This document shows positions 1 through 7,917 of a DNA stretch of 64,000 nt, piece by piece. Under the pieces are notes generated by a model. The model did no database searches. It saw nothing but the letters and a program-made list of their open reading frames with translations, and had not been told where the DNA came from. A program made the position numbers and the translations under genes. How positions within the stretch are numbered: position 1 is the first letter of the stretch; every line of letters starts with the position of its first letter. The stretch lies in contig NZ_JALKIM010000009.1 in assembly GCF_023050945.1 (NCBI RefSeq), positions 21,034 through 85,033 of the forward strand, in the 5' to 3' direction. The stretch comes from Anaerobiospirillum sp. NML120448. Its GTDB lineage: Bacteria; Pseudomonadota; Gammaproteobacteria; Enterobacterales; Succinivibrionaceae.

Positions 1-73
1 GAGAGAGAAAAAAGGAACAGGCAGCTCAACTTGAGTGTTTGAGGCTGTGGAGCACAGGATTGACAAGGGCAGA

Positions 74-98
74 AACAAAAAAAGCACCATAAGGTGCT
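74..98 (-). terminator. Rho-independent terminator of the tRNA-Pro cluster
   Basis: On the minus strand AGCACC and GGTGCT form a 6-bp stem (83-98) followed by a run of T. It lies 12 bases past the 3' end of the last tRNA and would end its transcript. Confidence 0.75.
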
Positions 99-110
99 CT
101 CTTGCTAAAT

Positions 111-187
111 TGGTCGGTGATGCAGGATTCGAACCTGCGACCCACTGGTCCCAAACCAGTTGCGCTACCGGACTGCGCTAATCACCG
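111..187 (-). tRNA. tRNA-Pro (anticodon UGG), third in transcript
   Basis: This 77-nt minus-strand tRNA includes an encoded CCA end. The acceptor stem CGGTGAT pairs with ATCACCG, the T-arm contains GGTTCGAATCC, and the anticodon loop TTTGGGA gives UGG, which reads CCN proline codons. It is identical in sequence to the two copies at 214-290 and 318-394, so the three arose by recent tandem duplication or are kept alike by gene conversion. Confidence 0.96.
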
Positions 188-213
188 TCCCATTTTATGA
201 TGCTAAATTTAGC

Positions 214-290
214 TGGTCGGTGATGCAGGATTCGAACCTGCGACCCACTGGTCCCAAACCAGTTGCGCTACCGGACTGCGCTAATCACCG
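214..290 (-). tRNA. tRNA-Pro (anticodon UGG), second in transcript
   Basis: This is an identical copy of the 77-nt tRNA at 111-187. The spacers on either side are nearly the same (both contain CATTTTATGATGCTAAATTT), so the duplicated unit is about 103-104 bp and includes the spacer. The three genes are probably transcribed together from the promoter at 404-432. Confidence 0.96.
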
Positions 291-317
291 TCTCATTTTA
301 TGATGCTAAATTTTGCT

Positions 318-394
318 TGGTCGGTGATGCAGGATTCGAACCTGCGACCCACTGGTCCCAAACCAGTTGCGCTACCGGACTGCGCTAATCACCG
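318..394 (-). tRNA. tRNA-Pro (anticodon UGG), first in transcript
   Basis: This is the promoter-proximal copy of the tandem tRNA-Pro array, 77 nt with encoded CCA and anticodon UGG. Its 5' end lies 9 bases downstream of the -10 hexamer of a consensus promoter, which leaves almost no leader. Confidence 0.96.
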
Positions 395-403
395 AGCGTG
401 CTC

Positions 404-432
404 ATTATATGGATTCGTCAATCTACTGTCAA
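404..432 (-). promoter_or_regulatory. Consensus sigma-70 promoter for the tRNA-Pro operon
   Basis: On the minus strand a perfect TTGACA (427-432) and a perfect TATAAT (404-409) are separated by exactly 17 bases. They are followed by a GC-rich discriminator (GAGCACGCTC), as in stringently controlled stable-RNA promoters. The first tRNA starts immediately downstream. Confidence 0.9.
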
Positions 433-1194
433 CAAAAAATTAAGCAAAATTTAATAATTCTTGGCTCACTTACTAGGTTAGCCGTAAAAAATGGATAAAT
501 AAGCCTTATTTAAACTTGAGCAAAGTTAATTTTGCCATGCACCACAATAATTACTCCCTAGTAAGCCTCTATCAATACATCCCACGCCTTTGTTCAAAAT
601 AGAAAAATATTGATCTACCGCCGTAAAAGAGCGGTGAACTTTAACAGGTATTAGAAGGGCTTGTTCAAAAGTAAAAAAGAAAGACAACAATGGCAATCAA
701 CCCTTTAGATGCCAAAGCCCCTATTTGCTTATTTGAATGTAGCCCTGCCCTATTACTTATTAGAGATTAGGTTTTTCTTAATTATGATTGTTTAGACCTA
801 CTTTGATTACATCTCAAGGACTTACCTGATCAAATGTATGCTTACACTTGTATCCAAGTTGTCGAACAAGTATTTAAAACTATTAAAATTTTAAAATAAA
901 TAATTGATAGTAAGTGATGGTAAATTTGACTACAGATAAGTGAACATTTCCTTATATTCATTATTTCTTAATAAAATAATCTTATTAAGTTATAAGGCTT
1001 TAAAGTTGCTTTTTTACTTTCATAATCTAAATACCTGTACAATAAGTCTTTAGGTAAAACATTATAAGCCCTTTATTTAAGCCACTTTTAAGTAAGTTAT
1101 ATCTTATGATTTGGCGGATATTTCATTTTATATAGATGTTTAACTATATTAACCAGTTTATCAAATTTCAAAGATAAAGTTAGCAAAATCACTG
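433..1194. other. Gap without a recognisable gene
   Basis: This AT-rich stretch lies between the tRNA promoter and the rubrerythrin leader. The only small frame with an ATG (near 690, 26 codons) has no ribosome-binding site or recognisable product. I see no strong hairpin or repeat. Confidence 0.5.
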
Positions 1195-1222
1195 TTGACA
1201 TATAGCCAAATTTTCGTAATAT
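1195..1222 (+). promoter_or_regulatory. Candidate sigma-70 promoter of rubrerythrin
   Basis: TTGACA (1195-1200), a 16-base spacer and TAATAT (1217-1222) sit about 290 bases before the rubrerythrin start. If used, the mRNA would carry a long leader that contains several hairpins. Confidence 0.45.
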
Positions 1223-1230
1223 TGAATCAT

Positions 1231-1407
1231 TCACTAGCGAGTGATCCTACTAGTTCAGGGTATTCCTTAAACCCTAAGCATGTGAGATCTATTTTTTGTA
1301 TAGGACATAGTGATTACTCACCCTCGCAGTGAATCTTATTAGCTATACACATAGCCATTAGTACCAAAATCCTTATACTTTCATTTGTAGGGCCCATAGC
1401 CCTACAA
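1231..1407 (+). promoter_or_regulatory. Structured 5' leader upstream of rubrerythrin
   Basis: Three short inverted repeats follow the candidate promoter: TCACT/AGTGA (1231-1244), AGGGT/ACCCT (1257-1275) and a perfect 8-bp TTGTAGGG/CCCTACAA (1385-1407). None matches a riboswitch I know. They may be a leader structure, or one may end a short transcript. Confidence 0.3.
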
Positions 1408-1515
1408 GTCCATTTGTACCAACAATGCTCACATTTTAAATTTCAAAGTTAATTACTTTTATATGCTTAGTGCTAATATTCAGGTATTAACTTAGTTTTT
1501 CTTTTAGGAGTATTT

Positions 1516-2091
1516 ATGCCTAGCTTAAAAGGTACACAAACTGAAAAGAACATCTTAATTGCTTTTGCTGGTGAGTCTCAGGCCCGTAATCGCTACACAT
1601 ACTATGCATCTGTAGCTAAAAATGAAGGTTATGTGCTTATCAGCGCTATGTTTGAAGAAACTGCTAATCAGGAAAAAGAGCACGCAAAACGCCTATTTAA
1701 GTTCTTAGAGGGCGGCGTAGCTGAAATTACTGCAACCTTCCCTGCTGGTGTTATTGGTGATACTGCTGCTAACTTAAAGGCTGCTGCCGAAGGTGAAAAC
1801 GAAGAGTGGACAGAGATGTACCCTCAGTTTGCTGCTACTGCTCGTGAAGAGGGCTTCCCTGTTATTGCAGCAGTAATGGAGAATATTGCTATTGCCGAAA
1901 AGCAACATGAAAAGCAATACTTAGACCTACTTGCTCACCTTGAAGCAGGCACCATGTTTAAGCGTGGTGACAAGGTTATTTGGCGTTGCCGTAACTGTGG
2001 CTTTATTCATGAGGGTACTGAGGCTCCTAAGGTTTGCCCAGCATGTAACCACCCTCAAGCACACTTTGAAGTATTACGTGCCGATTACTAA
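1516..2091 (+). CDS. rbr: Rubrerythrin
   Basis: The product is a cytoplasmic non-haem iron protein that reduces hydrogen peroxide to water in anaerobes, using electrons from NADH via rubredoxin-type carriers. At 191 residues it has the family's usual length and domain order. The N-terminal four-helix ferritin-like domain (1-145) carries the diiron ligands in E20, E53/H56 (EEtanqekEH region) and the second glutamate/His pair around E128/H131. The C-terminal rubredoxin domain has C158-x2-C161 and C174-x2-C177 for Fe(Cys)4. AGGAG lies 7 bases before the ATG. It is monocistronic, with a hairpin terminator just after the stop. It implies an obligately anaerobic or microaerophilic lifestyle with oxidative-stress defence. 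Confidence 0.96.
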   Translation: MPSLKGTQTEKNILIAFAGESQARNRYTYYASVAKNEGYVLISAMFEETANQEKEHAKRLFKFLEGGVAEITATFPAGVIGDTAANLKAAAEGENEEWTEMYPQFAATAREEGFPVIAAVMENIAIAEKQHEKQYLDLLAHLEAGTMFKRGDKVIWRCRNCGFIHEGTEAPKVCPACNHPQAHFEVLRADY

Positions 2092-2116
2092 TTGCTAAAA
2101 TACACTTAATCGATTC

Positions 2117-2153
2117 AAGGCAGGCCTATTGTCAATAATAAGCCTGCCTTTTT
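2117..2153 (+). terminator. Rho-independent terminator after rubrerythrin
   Basis: AAGGCAGGC (2117-2125) pairs with GCCTGCCTT (2142-2150), a 9-bp perfect stem followed by T's, 26 bases past the stop codon. Confidence 0.85.
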
Positions 2154-2664
2154 AATGGCCTAAGCCCTCTATTACTAATCTAACTCCCCTCACTACCCTA
2201 ACGGCGCTAGAAATCCTCGCTATAAAGCTATAAACAACTCTCTTTATAGTTAGGCTACGCAATAAGCGCCACTAATACCGAAAGCTGCGCAAGCTTACCA
2301 GCTATAAACAAAGATAACTCTGCTAGCACAGCCTTTCATGTTGCAAATACGGCTTACTTTATAAACTAGCGATGGCCTATTGAGCCTATATAGGCCCTCA
2401 AATTTTAAGGGCAATGTTTGCTTGCAATGCTTGTAATTCTTGCGATGCTTGGCATCAGGCCTATAGATTATTTGCTTTTACGCATGAAATGCTCAATAAA
2501 TGGCCAACCTAAAATGTTGGTAGTCAAGTGCAGATAATTGCAATTCTAGATATTATTAAATAATTGCAATCAAATTCACAAAAGCTATTTTAATCGATAA
2601 AATTAAGCTTGCATTGATACAACAGCTTTGCTATTCTAGATATCACTAAACCGAAGAACATACT
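2154..2664. other. Gap without a recognisable gene
   Basis: I see no supported reading frame. The word TTCTAGATAT occurs twice (near 2543 and 2633). The stretch ends in the orphan terminator at 2665-2700, so a short untranslated transcript on the plus strand is possible. Confidence 0.4.
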
Positions 2665-2700
2665 AAGGGTCATCTCCAACCAGATGGACCCTTATTTTTT
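2665..2700 (+). terminator. Orphan rho-independent terminator
   Basis: AAGGGTCATCT and AGATGGACCCTT form a stem with one bulged base, followed by ATTTTTT. No plus-strand gene lies directly upstream. It either catches read-through or ends a small RNA. Confidence 0.6.
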
Positions 2701-2711
2701 GCCTAGAAAAA

Positions 2712-2744
2712 ACAAAAAAGCCCCCATATTCAGGAGGCTTTTTT
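2712..2744 (-). terminator. Terminator of the flavodoxin-like gene
   Basis: A short GC stem flanked by A and T runs on both sides makes a bidirectional terminator, about 30 bases after the stop of the minus-strand gene at 2776. Confidence 0.65.
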
Positions 2745-2775
2745 AGTTTTTGGTCTTATAGTTTGCTAAGGCAAA

Positions 2776-3381
2776 TTAGTCTAACTTGCCTAAACCTTCT
2801 TGAACAAACTCGGTTAACTTAGCTTTGCTCATTTGCTGAACTTCACGGCCTTTCTTATCTAGAAGCTTGTTAACTTCACTGTTAGGTAAAGCGGTTAAAA
2901 CGTCATCAAAGGATTGAGCCCAGCCAGAGCTACCATAAGTAACGAATACATATACCTTCTTACCAGTGAAATCTTGGGAACCAAGCCAAGTAGCTACTAC
3001 ACGAGGGAAAGAACCGAACCAAATTGGGAAGCCTAAGATAATAGTATCGTACTGAGCAATATCAACAGGCTCTTTTAAAGGTGGTAAATCATGATTCTCT
3101 AACTGCTTACGGGCAATAGCAGCAGTATCATCATAGGTCTCACCATAGAGGTCAGCACTCTTTAGCTCTAATACAGGAACGCCAGTTTGAGCACCGATTT
3201 CGTTAGCGATAAGCTCAACAGCACCAGGCTTAGAAGGGTTGAAATTAGGGGTATTGTGGCGAGTTGAGAAATAAACTACAGCAGTCTTGGAAAAGTCTTG
3301 TGCATAAGCAATACCATTAGCAGTTAATAAGGTAACAGCGGCTACTAAACCAACTACAACTTTTTTGAAAGTATTAAACAT
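2776..3381 (-). CDS. Exported flavodoxin-like protein
   Basis: This 201-residue protein starts with a clear Sec signal peptide (basic residues, hydrophobic VVVGLVAAVTLL, cleavage near AYA-QD). The mature part has a flavodoxin fold: an FMN phosphate-binding loop region in AVVYFSTRHNT, the GFPIWFGSFPR loop, and VYVFVTYGSSGW near the flavin. It fits the flavodoxin_4 group found in periplasm or as lipoproteins. The longer frame reaches 3426, but the start at 3381 is preferred because AGGG precedes it and the signal peptide begins there. A role in periplasmic electron transfer or disulfide/quinone redox is inference. It is monocistronic. Confidence 0.85.
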   Translation of the reverse strand: MFNTFKKVVVGLVAAVTLLTANGIAYAQDFSKTAVVYFSTRHNTPNFNPSKPGAVELIANEIGAQTGVPVLELKSADLYGETYDDTAAIARKQLENHDLPPLKEPVDIAQYDTIILGFPIWFGSFPRVVATWLGSQDFTGKKVYVFVTYGSSGWAQSFDDVLTALPNSEVNKLLDKKGREVQQMSKAKLTEFVQEGLGKLD

Positions 3382-4910
3382 TGATGACACCCTATAATTA
3401 GCTACTTTGACACTTTTACCGCACAACTATATAGTGGAATATAAATTGTTCTTCCTGTACCTTAAATTAACAACCAAAAATCAAGCAAATATAATTGAGG
3501 CTAAGCAGATTATGCCTAAACATCTCATTACATTAAAGCATTAATAGCACTTAAACAAAGTACAAGAATTTTGGGACTGATAGCACTCAACTACAAGGAT
3601 ATAAAAGTGAATTTTAAGTAGCAAAATTGCTAAAAAATGTTTGATTAAATATCTACATACAAACAAATCCAGAAAAACTTACATGCTTGTATATAAGTTT
3701 TAACTGGAGAATAATGATAGATACAAATTGAGAAAATTTTATCATTAATTTTCATCAAAAACTACAAATTTTTTTTCAAAAATTGCATTTTTATTACATA
3801 GAAAAAGCAGGTATTTATCGCTTATATGTAGGGGTTCGTAAAAGAATTAAATTGCAGTTGCTGCAAATAATGAGAATGAGGGAGTTGTTAGTGAGGACAA
3901 CTTTAGTAGTTTAAACGCTAACCAAAATGCTAAAGCATAGTATTACCCTTACATAGAACGAGGCACTCCATAATGCAACTAAGGAGTGCCTTCTACGTTT
4001 AGGATACATATCAAGATGTCTATCCTTCCTAAAGAGTTCTTTATTTTCTTGTTCTAAGAACAAGAAAGCTACAAGGAGTTTTTGAGGATCATACTCTTTA
4101 GACTTCCCATGCATCTTGATAAGATGATCATATTTAATACCGAAGTGAGATCAATGTCAACATTTAAAAAAATTAATTTTGTGAAATATCAATGTAACAT
4201 CATAATCCCTTATACAAGGCCTTTGTTACGCAGTAACGTATCATTGCATTTCTCTCTTTTGCACTATTTTGCAGACAAAATTAGTGCGCAATGATCTATT
4301 TTGATGCACAAAATCATAGAACATACTAAAATTATTTAATAAAGATTTACCTTGGAACAACTGCCCCATGCAACCATATATATGGTATTTCCCATTCTTT
4401 CTCATGGCTTAAATATGGCTCATAAATTCACCTGCCTTCCTACCAGCCATCTGCCCTTAGCTGCCTTGACTACCTTAGCTACCAACGCTGCCATGCTCTG
4501 ACCTATTTGGGCCATTACTAGCAGATGCTGACTTAGCTGAGACTAGCCTCGCTAGCCATGATAGCCATGATAGCCATGATAGCCATGCTAAGTTTATTAG
4601 GCTCGGTTTGGATGCTCGAAGTTAAGCCTGGGCTTAAGCTTAGGCTTAGGCTTAAGCTTTTCGTAAAAGCGTTGGAAAAACAGCAATGATGGGAGCCTGG
4701 GCAAGAGAAAAGCACAGTGCTGTTGATGGAGAGATGCAAGTTAAGTTAAGAGAAATGCAGGATATTATTTATGAGGAAAGAAGGCCTTATATAGCCAATG
4801 TAAATTGACCTCGCTTTAAGACCTTCTTACTGGAAGAACAAACTTTAAAATCCGTTTTTTAATTATAAATAAGTCAAACAACGACTCAAGTATGGAAAAG
4901 CTGTATGGTA
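3382..4910. other. 1.5-kb gap with a hairpin and simple repeats
   Basis: No convincing gene is present. A hairpin GGCACTCC/GGAGTGCC lies at 3962-3991. The 9-bp unit AGCCATGAT is repeated almost four times at 4554-4588, next to alternating GGCTTA/AAGCTT words (about 4626-4660). Short frames on both strands are products of these repeats or lack a ribosome-binding site. Confidence 0.5.
4554..4588. repeat. Short tandem repeat, 9-bp unit x ~3.8
   Basis: AGCCATGAT is repeated head to tail between unrelated flanks. The unit is in frame, so it produces a spurious minus-strand ORF with an AIM repeat. It resembles a slippage-prone microsatellite; no gene is directly controlled by it. Confidence 0.8.
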
Positions 4911-5642
4911 TTAGGCAAAAGACGACATTTGCTTACGCTTAGGTTCTTTCTTAGTGGAAAGCATTAAAAGCACGTAAGAAATAGCAGCACTTACCATAAT
5001 GTAGAACACTAAAATTGCTAAATTATTAATGGCTAACTCAGAAATCTCACTATCATAATCAACAATGCTAAATGACTCATTTAAAGTAATTTTATCTAAA
5101 TAGCTAGGCTTAAAGATTTGAATAGCGCCGTGGTAAGAAACTACTAATAAGCCAAGTTTTATCATATAGCTAGGAAGCTTCATCATGAACTTATTGCTTA
5201 TATTAATAGGCATTAAGTTGTTATCGAGCCAGGAGAAAAACTTGCCCATGTAGCAACCTAAATGCAAACCAATGAACATGAGCATATAGGTAGTAGAAGC
5301 ATTATGTACTATGTGAGCTGCATGACGATCTACAGGTATCATTCCTTGGAATAAGTAGTAAGAAATGCAAACTCCACTAGCAACAGAGGCCACTAATGCG
5401 ACCAAAATACCTAATAAAGTAAAATTGCGATATACAAAATAAGGTGCTCTTTGCGCTGCTACAAATTTAAAGAATGAGCGCATTAAATATACATGGATTG
5501 AGACTACTGCTACGATAGTAAGTGCACCGATCTCATGAATAGCAATATCCATAACATGAGGAACAAAGATAGTGCTAAAACCAACTAACAGGATGCCATA
5601 AACTACAACTGCGATCAGAAGATTCTTGAATAATGATCTCAT
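4911..5642 (-). CDS. DUF4405-type cytochrome b membrane protein (paralogue 1)
   Basis: This 243-residue integral inner-membrane protein has about six hydrophobic segments. Two histidine pairs with the same spacing, H36/H50 in IHEIGAL..SIHVYLM and H113/H127 in HNASTT..GLHLGCYM, lie on paired membrane helices, the arrangement of bis-histidine b-haem ligands in DUF4405/cytochrome b561-like proteins. A further conserved SYHG histidine follows. It likely takes part in membrane electron transfer to quinones or a periplasmic partner, but no partner subunit is adjacent. A close paralogue with identical ligand spacing is at 6248-6967, separated by a 600-bp gap, so they are duplicates rather than a tight operon. 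Confidence 0.7.
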   Translation of the reverse strand: MRSLFKNLLIAVVVYGILLVGFSTIFVPHVMDIAIHEIGALTIVAVVSIHVYLMRSFFKFVAAQRAPYFVYRNFTLLGILVALVASVASGVCISYYLFQGMIPVDRHAAHIVHNASTTYMLMFIGLHLGCYMGKFFSWLDNNLMPINISNKFMMKLPSYMIKLGLLVVSYHGAIQIFKPSYLDKITLNESFSIVDYDSEISELAINNLAILVFYIMVSAAISYVLLMLSTKKEPKRKQMSSFA

Positions 5643-6247
5643 AGGGCTAACAAATAGGTGTTGTTTTTTAAATAAGCTTCAGGCTATAGTTCTGGATACC
5701 ATCTAAATTTAGAACCTAAGAGTGCCTAAATTTGCTTGCTTGTAAGAAATGAAGTATCACTATACTAACATACTAGTAAGCAATTTGTTAGCAAACAAGA
5801 GCAATTTTCTTTAGTTATCTGCTTTTTTAAGCCAATTTTGATGCTTTTAACATTTGTTTTAACAGGCGCAAATGGCAATAGACCACACATTTTTGAACAA
5901 TAATTCTTAGTCAGTAACATGATAAGATTTATTAATTACTTACTATCAATTTACAAGGATAGTCCAGGTTAGCACTGCTACTTGATTAGCAGATGATGCT
6001 CCTGCAAAAACCTTTTTGCAAATTAAGGAACACTAGTTTTTTTGGGCTCGCCCAGACATTAGAGCGGTTAGCCATAAAAATTGGCAGTCTCCTCCCTACC
6101 CTACCCTACCCTACTTTAAGAGACCATAGCTATACTTTTCCAAATTAGCTACAGGTCAATGGCCAAGGCCAAAGCAACAGCCTGGGCTTTGGTCTTAGCC
6201 TTGGTCTTAGCCTTAGTTAGATGTTATGGGATGATTTTGGAGGCTGC
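5643..6247. other. Gap between the two DUF4405 paralogues
   Basis: No gene is seen. It contains a pentamer run of CCCTA (about 6095-6115) and a degenerate hexamer island of GGCCAA, CCTTGG and CTTAGC words (about 6155-6215). Promoters for the downstream paralogue (4911-5642) must lie here or in read-through from 6248-6967. Confidence 0.45.
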
Positions 6248-6967
6248 TTAAAATTGCTGTTGGCTTTTGCAGCTGGAGGCGTAGCAAAGGAGAAGATAAG
6301 TAATTAGTGCTGAGATTAAGACGTATACAGCCATTACTGAAAGTTGATCAGTAATATGATAGTAAGCAGGTAAAGTCTTATCATATGGGATCTTACCAAC
6401 ATAGAAACTCAAGCGCTGCCAATAAGACTCTAAGCTCATTACTTTTAAGCCATGCAAGCTTACTAAGACTAAAGCTACTTTAATAAGAGTGCTTGGCAGG
6501 CGATAGAGCTTAAGATTATTGCCTTTGCTTAGGTTAAAGCTCTCATCTAACCAGTTATGGAATTTGCAAAAATACATACCTAAATGCAGGCCAATGAAGA
6601 TTAAAGCATACTGCACACAAGCATTATGAATAGGACGACCTACCTGCTTGGGCACAGTAAACCACCAGCCTTTAAATAGTTCTTTAGAAATAATTAGGCC
6701 GCTAATCCAAGCTGCTAACAAAGTAATCATTAAGCCAATTACTACAAAATCACGGTAGTAGAAGTACCAAGATCTTTGAGTCTTAAGATAGCTAAAGAAA
6801 GACTTCATCATGATTACGTGATATATCACTATAGGCACGATGATCAAGGCTAAGATCTCGTGTACTAACTTAGAGGTTTCCTTAGGAACGTATAGAGCAC
6901 TAAAAATAAAGAATAATAAAGAGACTACAGTTAAGCTGAGCAAAAACTGTTTGATATAAGCTTTCAT
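6248..6967 (-). CDS. DUF4405-type cytochrome b membrane protein (paralogue 2)
   Basis: This 239-residue polytopic membrane protein is homologous to the product at 4911-5642 along its length. It keeps the histidines H36/H50 (VHEILAL..IYHVIMM) and H114/H128 (IHNACVQ..GLHLGMYF), and the later SLHG. The spacing matches b-haem ligation in DUF4405 proteins. Sequences outside the helices have diverged, so the duplication is not recent. It probably works as a small membrane cytochrome; the substrate is unknown. Its loops are strongly basic. Confidence 0.7.
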   Translation of the reverse strand: MKAYIKQFLLSLTVVSLLFFIFSALYVPKETSKLVHEILALIIVPIVIYHVIMMKSFFSYLKTQRSWYFYYRDFVVIGLMITLLAAWISGLIISKELFKGWWFTVPKQVGRPIHNACVQYALIFIGLHLGMYFCKFHNWLDESFNLSKGNNLKLYRLPSTLIKVALVLVSLHGLKVMSLESYWQRLSFYVGKIPYDKTLPAYYHITDQLSVMAVYVLISALITYLLLCYASSCKSQQQF

Positions 6968-7319
6968 AAAAATAAACCATAGAACTTTGTTGTTAGTTAG
7001 ATTGAGCGCTTAAGCTTACTGGGCAAAACTTAGCTAATACTTATTGACCACCAAAAGAGCATCTTGATTGTGCTTTTAGTAAAGCAACTACCAGAATGAC
7101 CTTACGGAGCCATGCCTACTCTAATTAGAAAAGGGCTTAGCAGCCCCCTCCCTAAGGACTAGTTCACTTCCTTAAGTAATGACCTTAGTCTTTTTTGGGC
7201 AAAAGCATGCCTAGGGCCAAGCTTATGTAAGCTGGCCAGATCGGTATCTTTGCCCTTATTGATAATAAGAGCATAAAGGAAAATCTCTAAAAGGTGGTAC
7301 AGATAGCCTGTTGTATAGG
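6968..7319. other. Gap without a recognisable gene
   Basis: This is 350 bases of mixed sequence between paralogue 2 and the small exported protein. I see no frame, repeat or strong hairpin. Confidence 0.4.
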
Positions 7320-7580
7320 CTATTTGCAAGTATTTATAAGGTTTTTGGGCTGTTGTACACCGTTCTTAAACTCATCGATGTAAGAATGGTGAAAATCAAA
7401 GGAGGTAAACTTGGAGTTTTTAGCCAGAGACAGCTTTGCATTATCACTTATTTGCAGATCTTTTACTTGTTGTTGAACATCTTCAACAAGCAAAACATCG
7501 TTTGATAAGTAAGGAGCTCCCACCACGCCTAATCCTATGCCCAATCCCATAGCGCCTAGAGCTAAAATATGCTTAACCAT
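7320..7580 (-). CDS. Small exported hypothetical protein
   Basis: The 86-residue product begins with a glycine-rich hydrophobic segment (LALGAMGLGIGLGVVGAP) that reads as a signal peptide or membrane anchor, followed by a polar tail with no cysteines and no haem motif. AGGAG lies 9 bases before the ATG, which supports it as a real gene. I do not recognise the family. It lies between the cytochrome b paralogues and lgt on the same strand. Confidence 0.55.
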   Translation of the reverse strand: MVKHILALGAMGLGIGLGVVGAPYLSNDVLLVEDVQQQVKDLQISDNAKLSLAKNSKFTSFDFHHSYIDEFKNGVQQPKNLINTCK

Positions 7581-7917
7581 ATCTCGTACTCCTATATATA
7601 GGTAGCACTAGAAACCGTGCTTGCAACACAGACTTTAATGATAGAGGGATATTACCCTGTCAGTCTGTGCTCTTTGTTTGTAAACAAGGATTAATAGCTT
7701 TTAACTTGAATGGTAGTTCATTGCCAAAAGTCAAAATGCTATGGTTTAAATTTAACAAAGAAAACTTTGCAGTTTCTTAGCACCTGATATGGTCAAATTG
7801 TGTTGGAAATAATTTTGCTGAGCTGCATCACACTTTTTCTTCGTTGGGCACTATTATTAACAAGGTAAGTTAAAGCTTTGTGTAATTTTGGTAAATTAAA
7901 TTAAATGATAATCAATA
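7581..7917. other. Gap downstream of lgt
   Basis: This AT-rich spacer holds no supported frame. The promoter and ribosome-binding site of the small exported protein lie at its left edge. Confidence 0.4.

Noticed and set aside
1231..1340. Known riboswitch in the rubrerythrin leader
   Set aside because: The hairpins do not match the cores of TPP, FMN, SAM, cobalamin, Mn or Ni/Co riboswitches that I can recall.
3911..4294. Two overlapping small ORFs on opposite strands (67 and 70 codons)
   Set aside because: Neither has a ribosome-binding site; they cover each other and a hairpin. The minus-strand frame looks faintly like a charged coiled segment but matches no transposase I can name.
4533..4739. 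68-codon minus-strand ORF with an AIM and LSLS repeat
   Set aside because: It is the reading of tandem nucleotide repeats, not a protein-like sequence.
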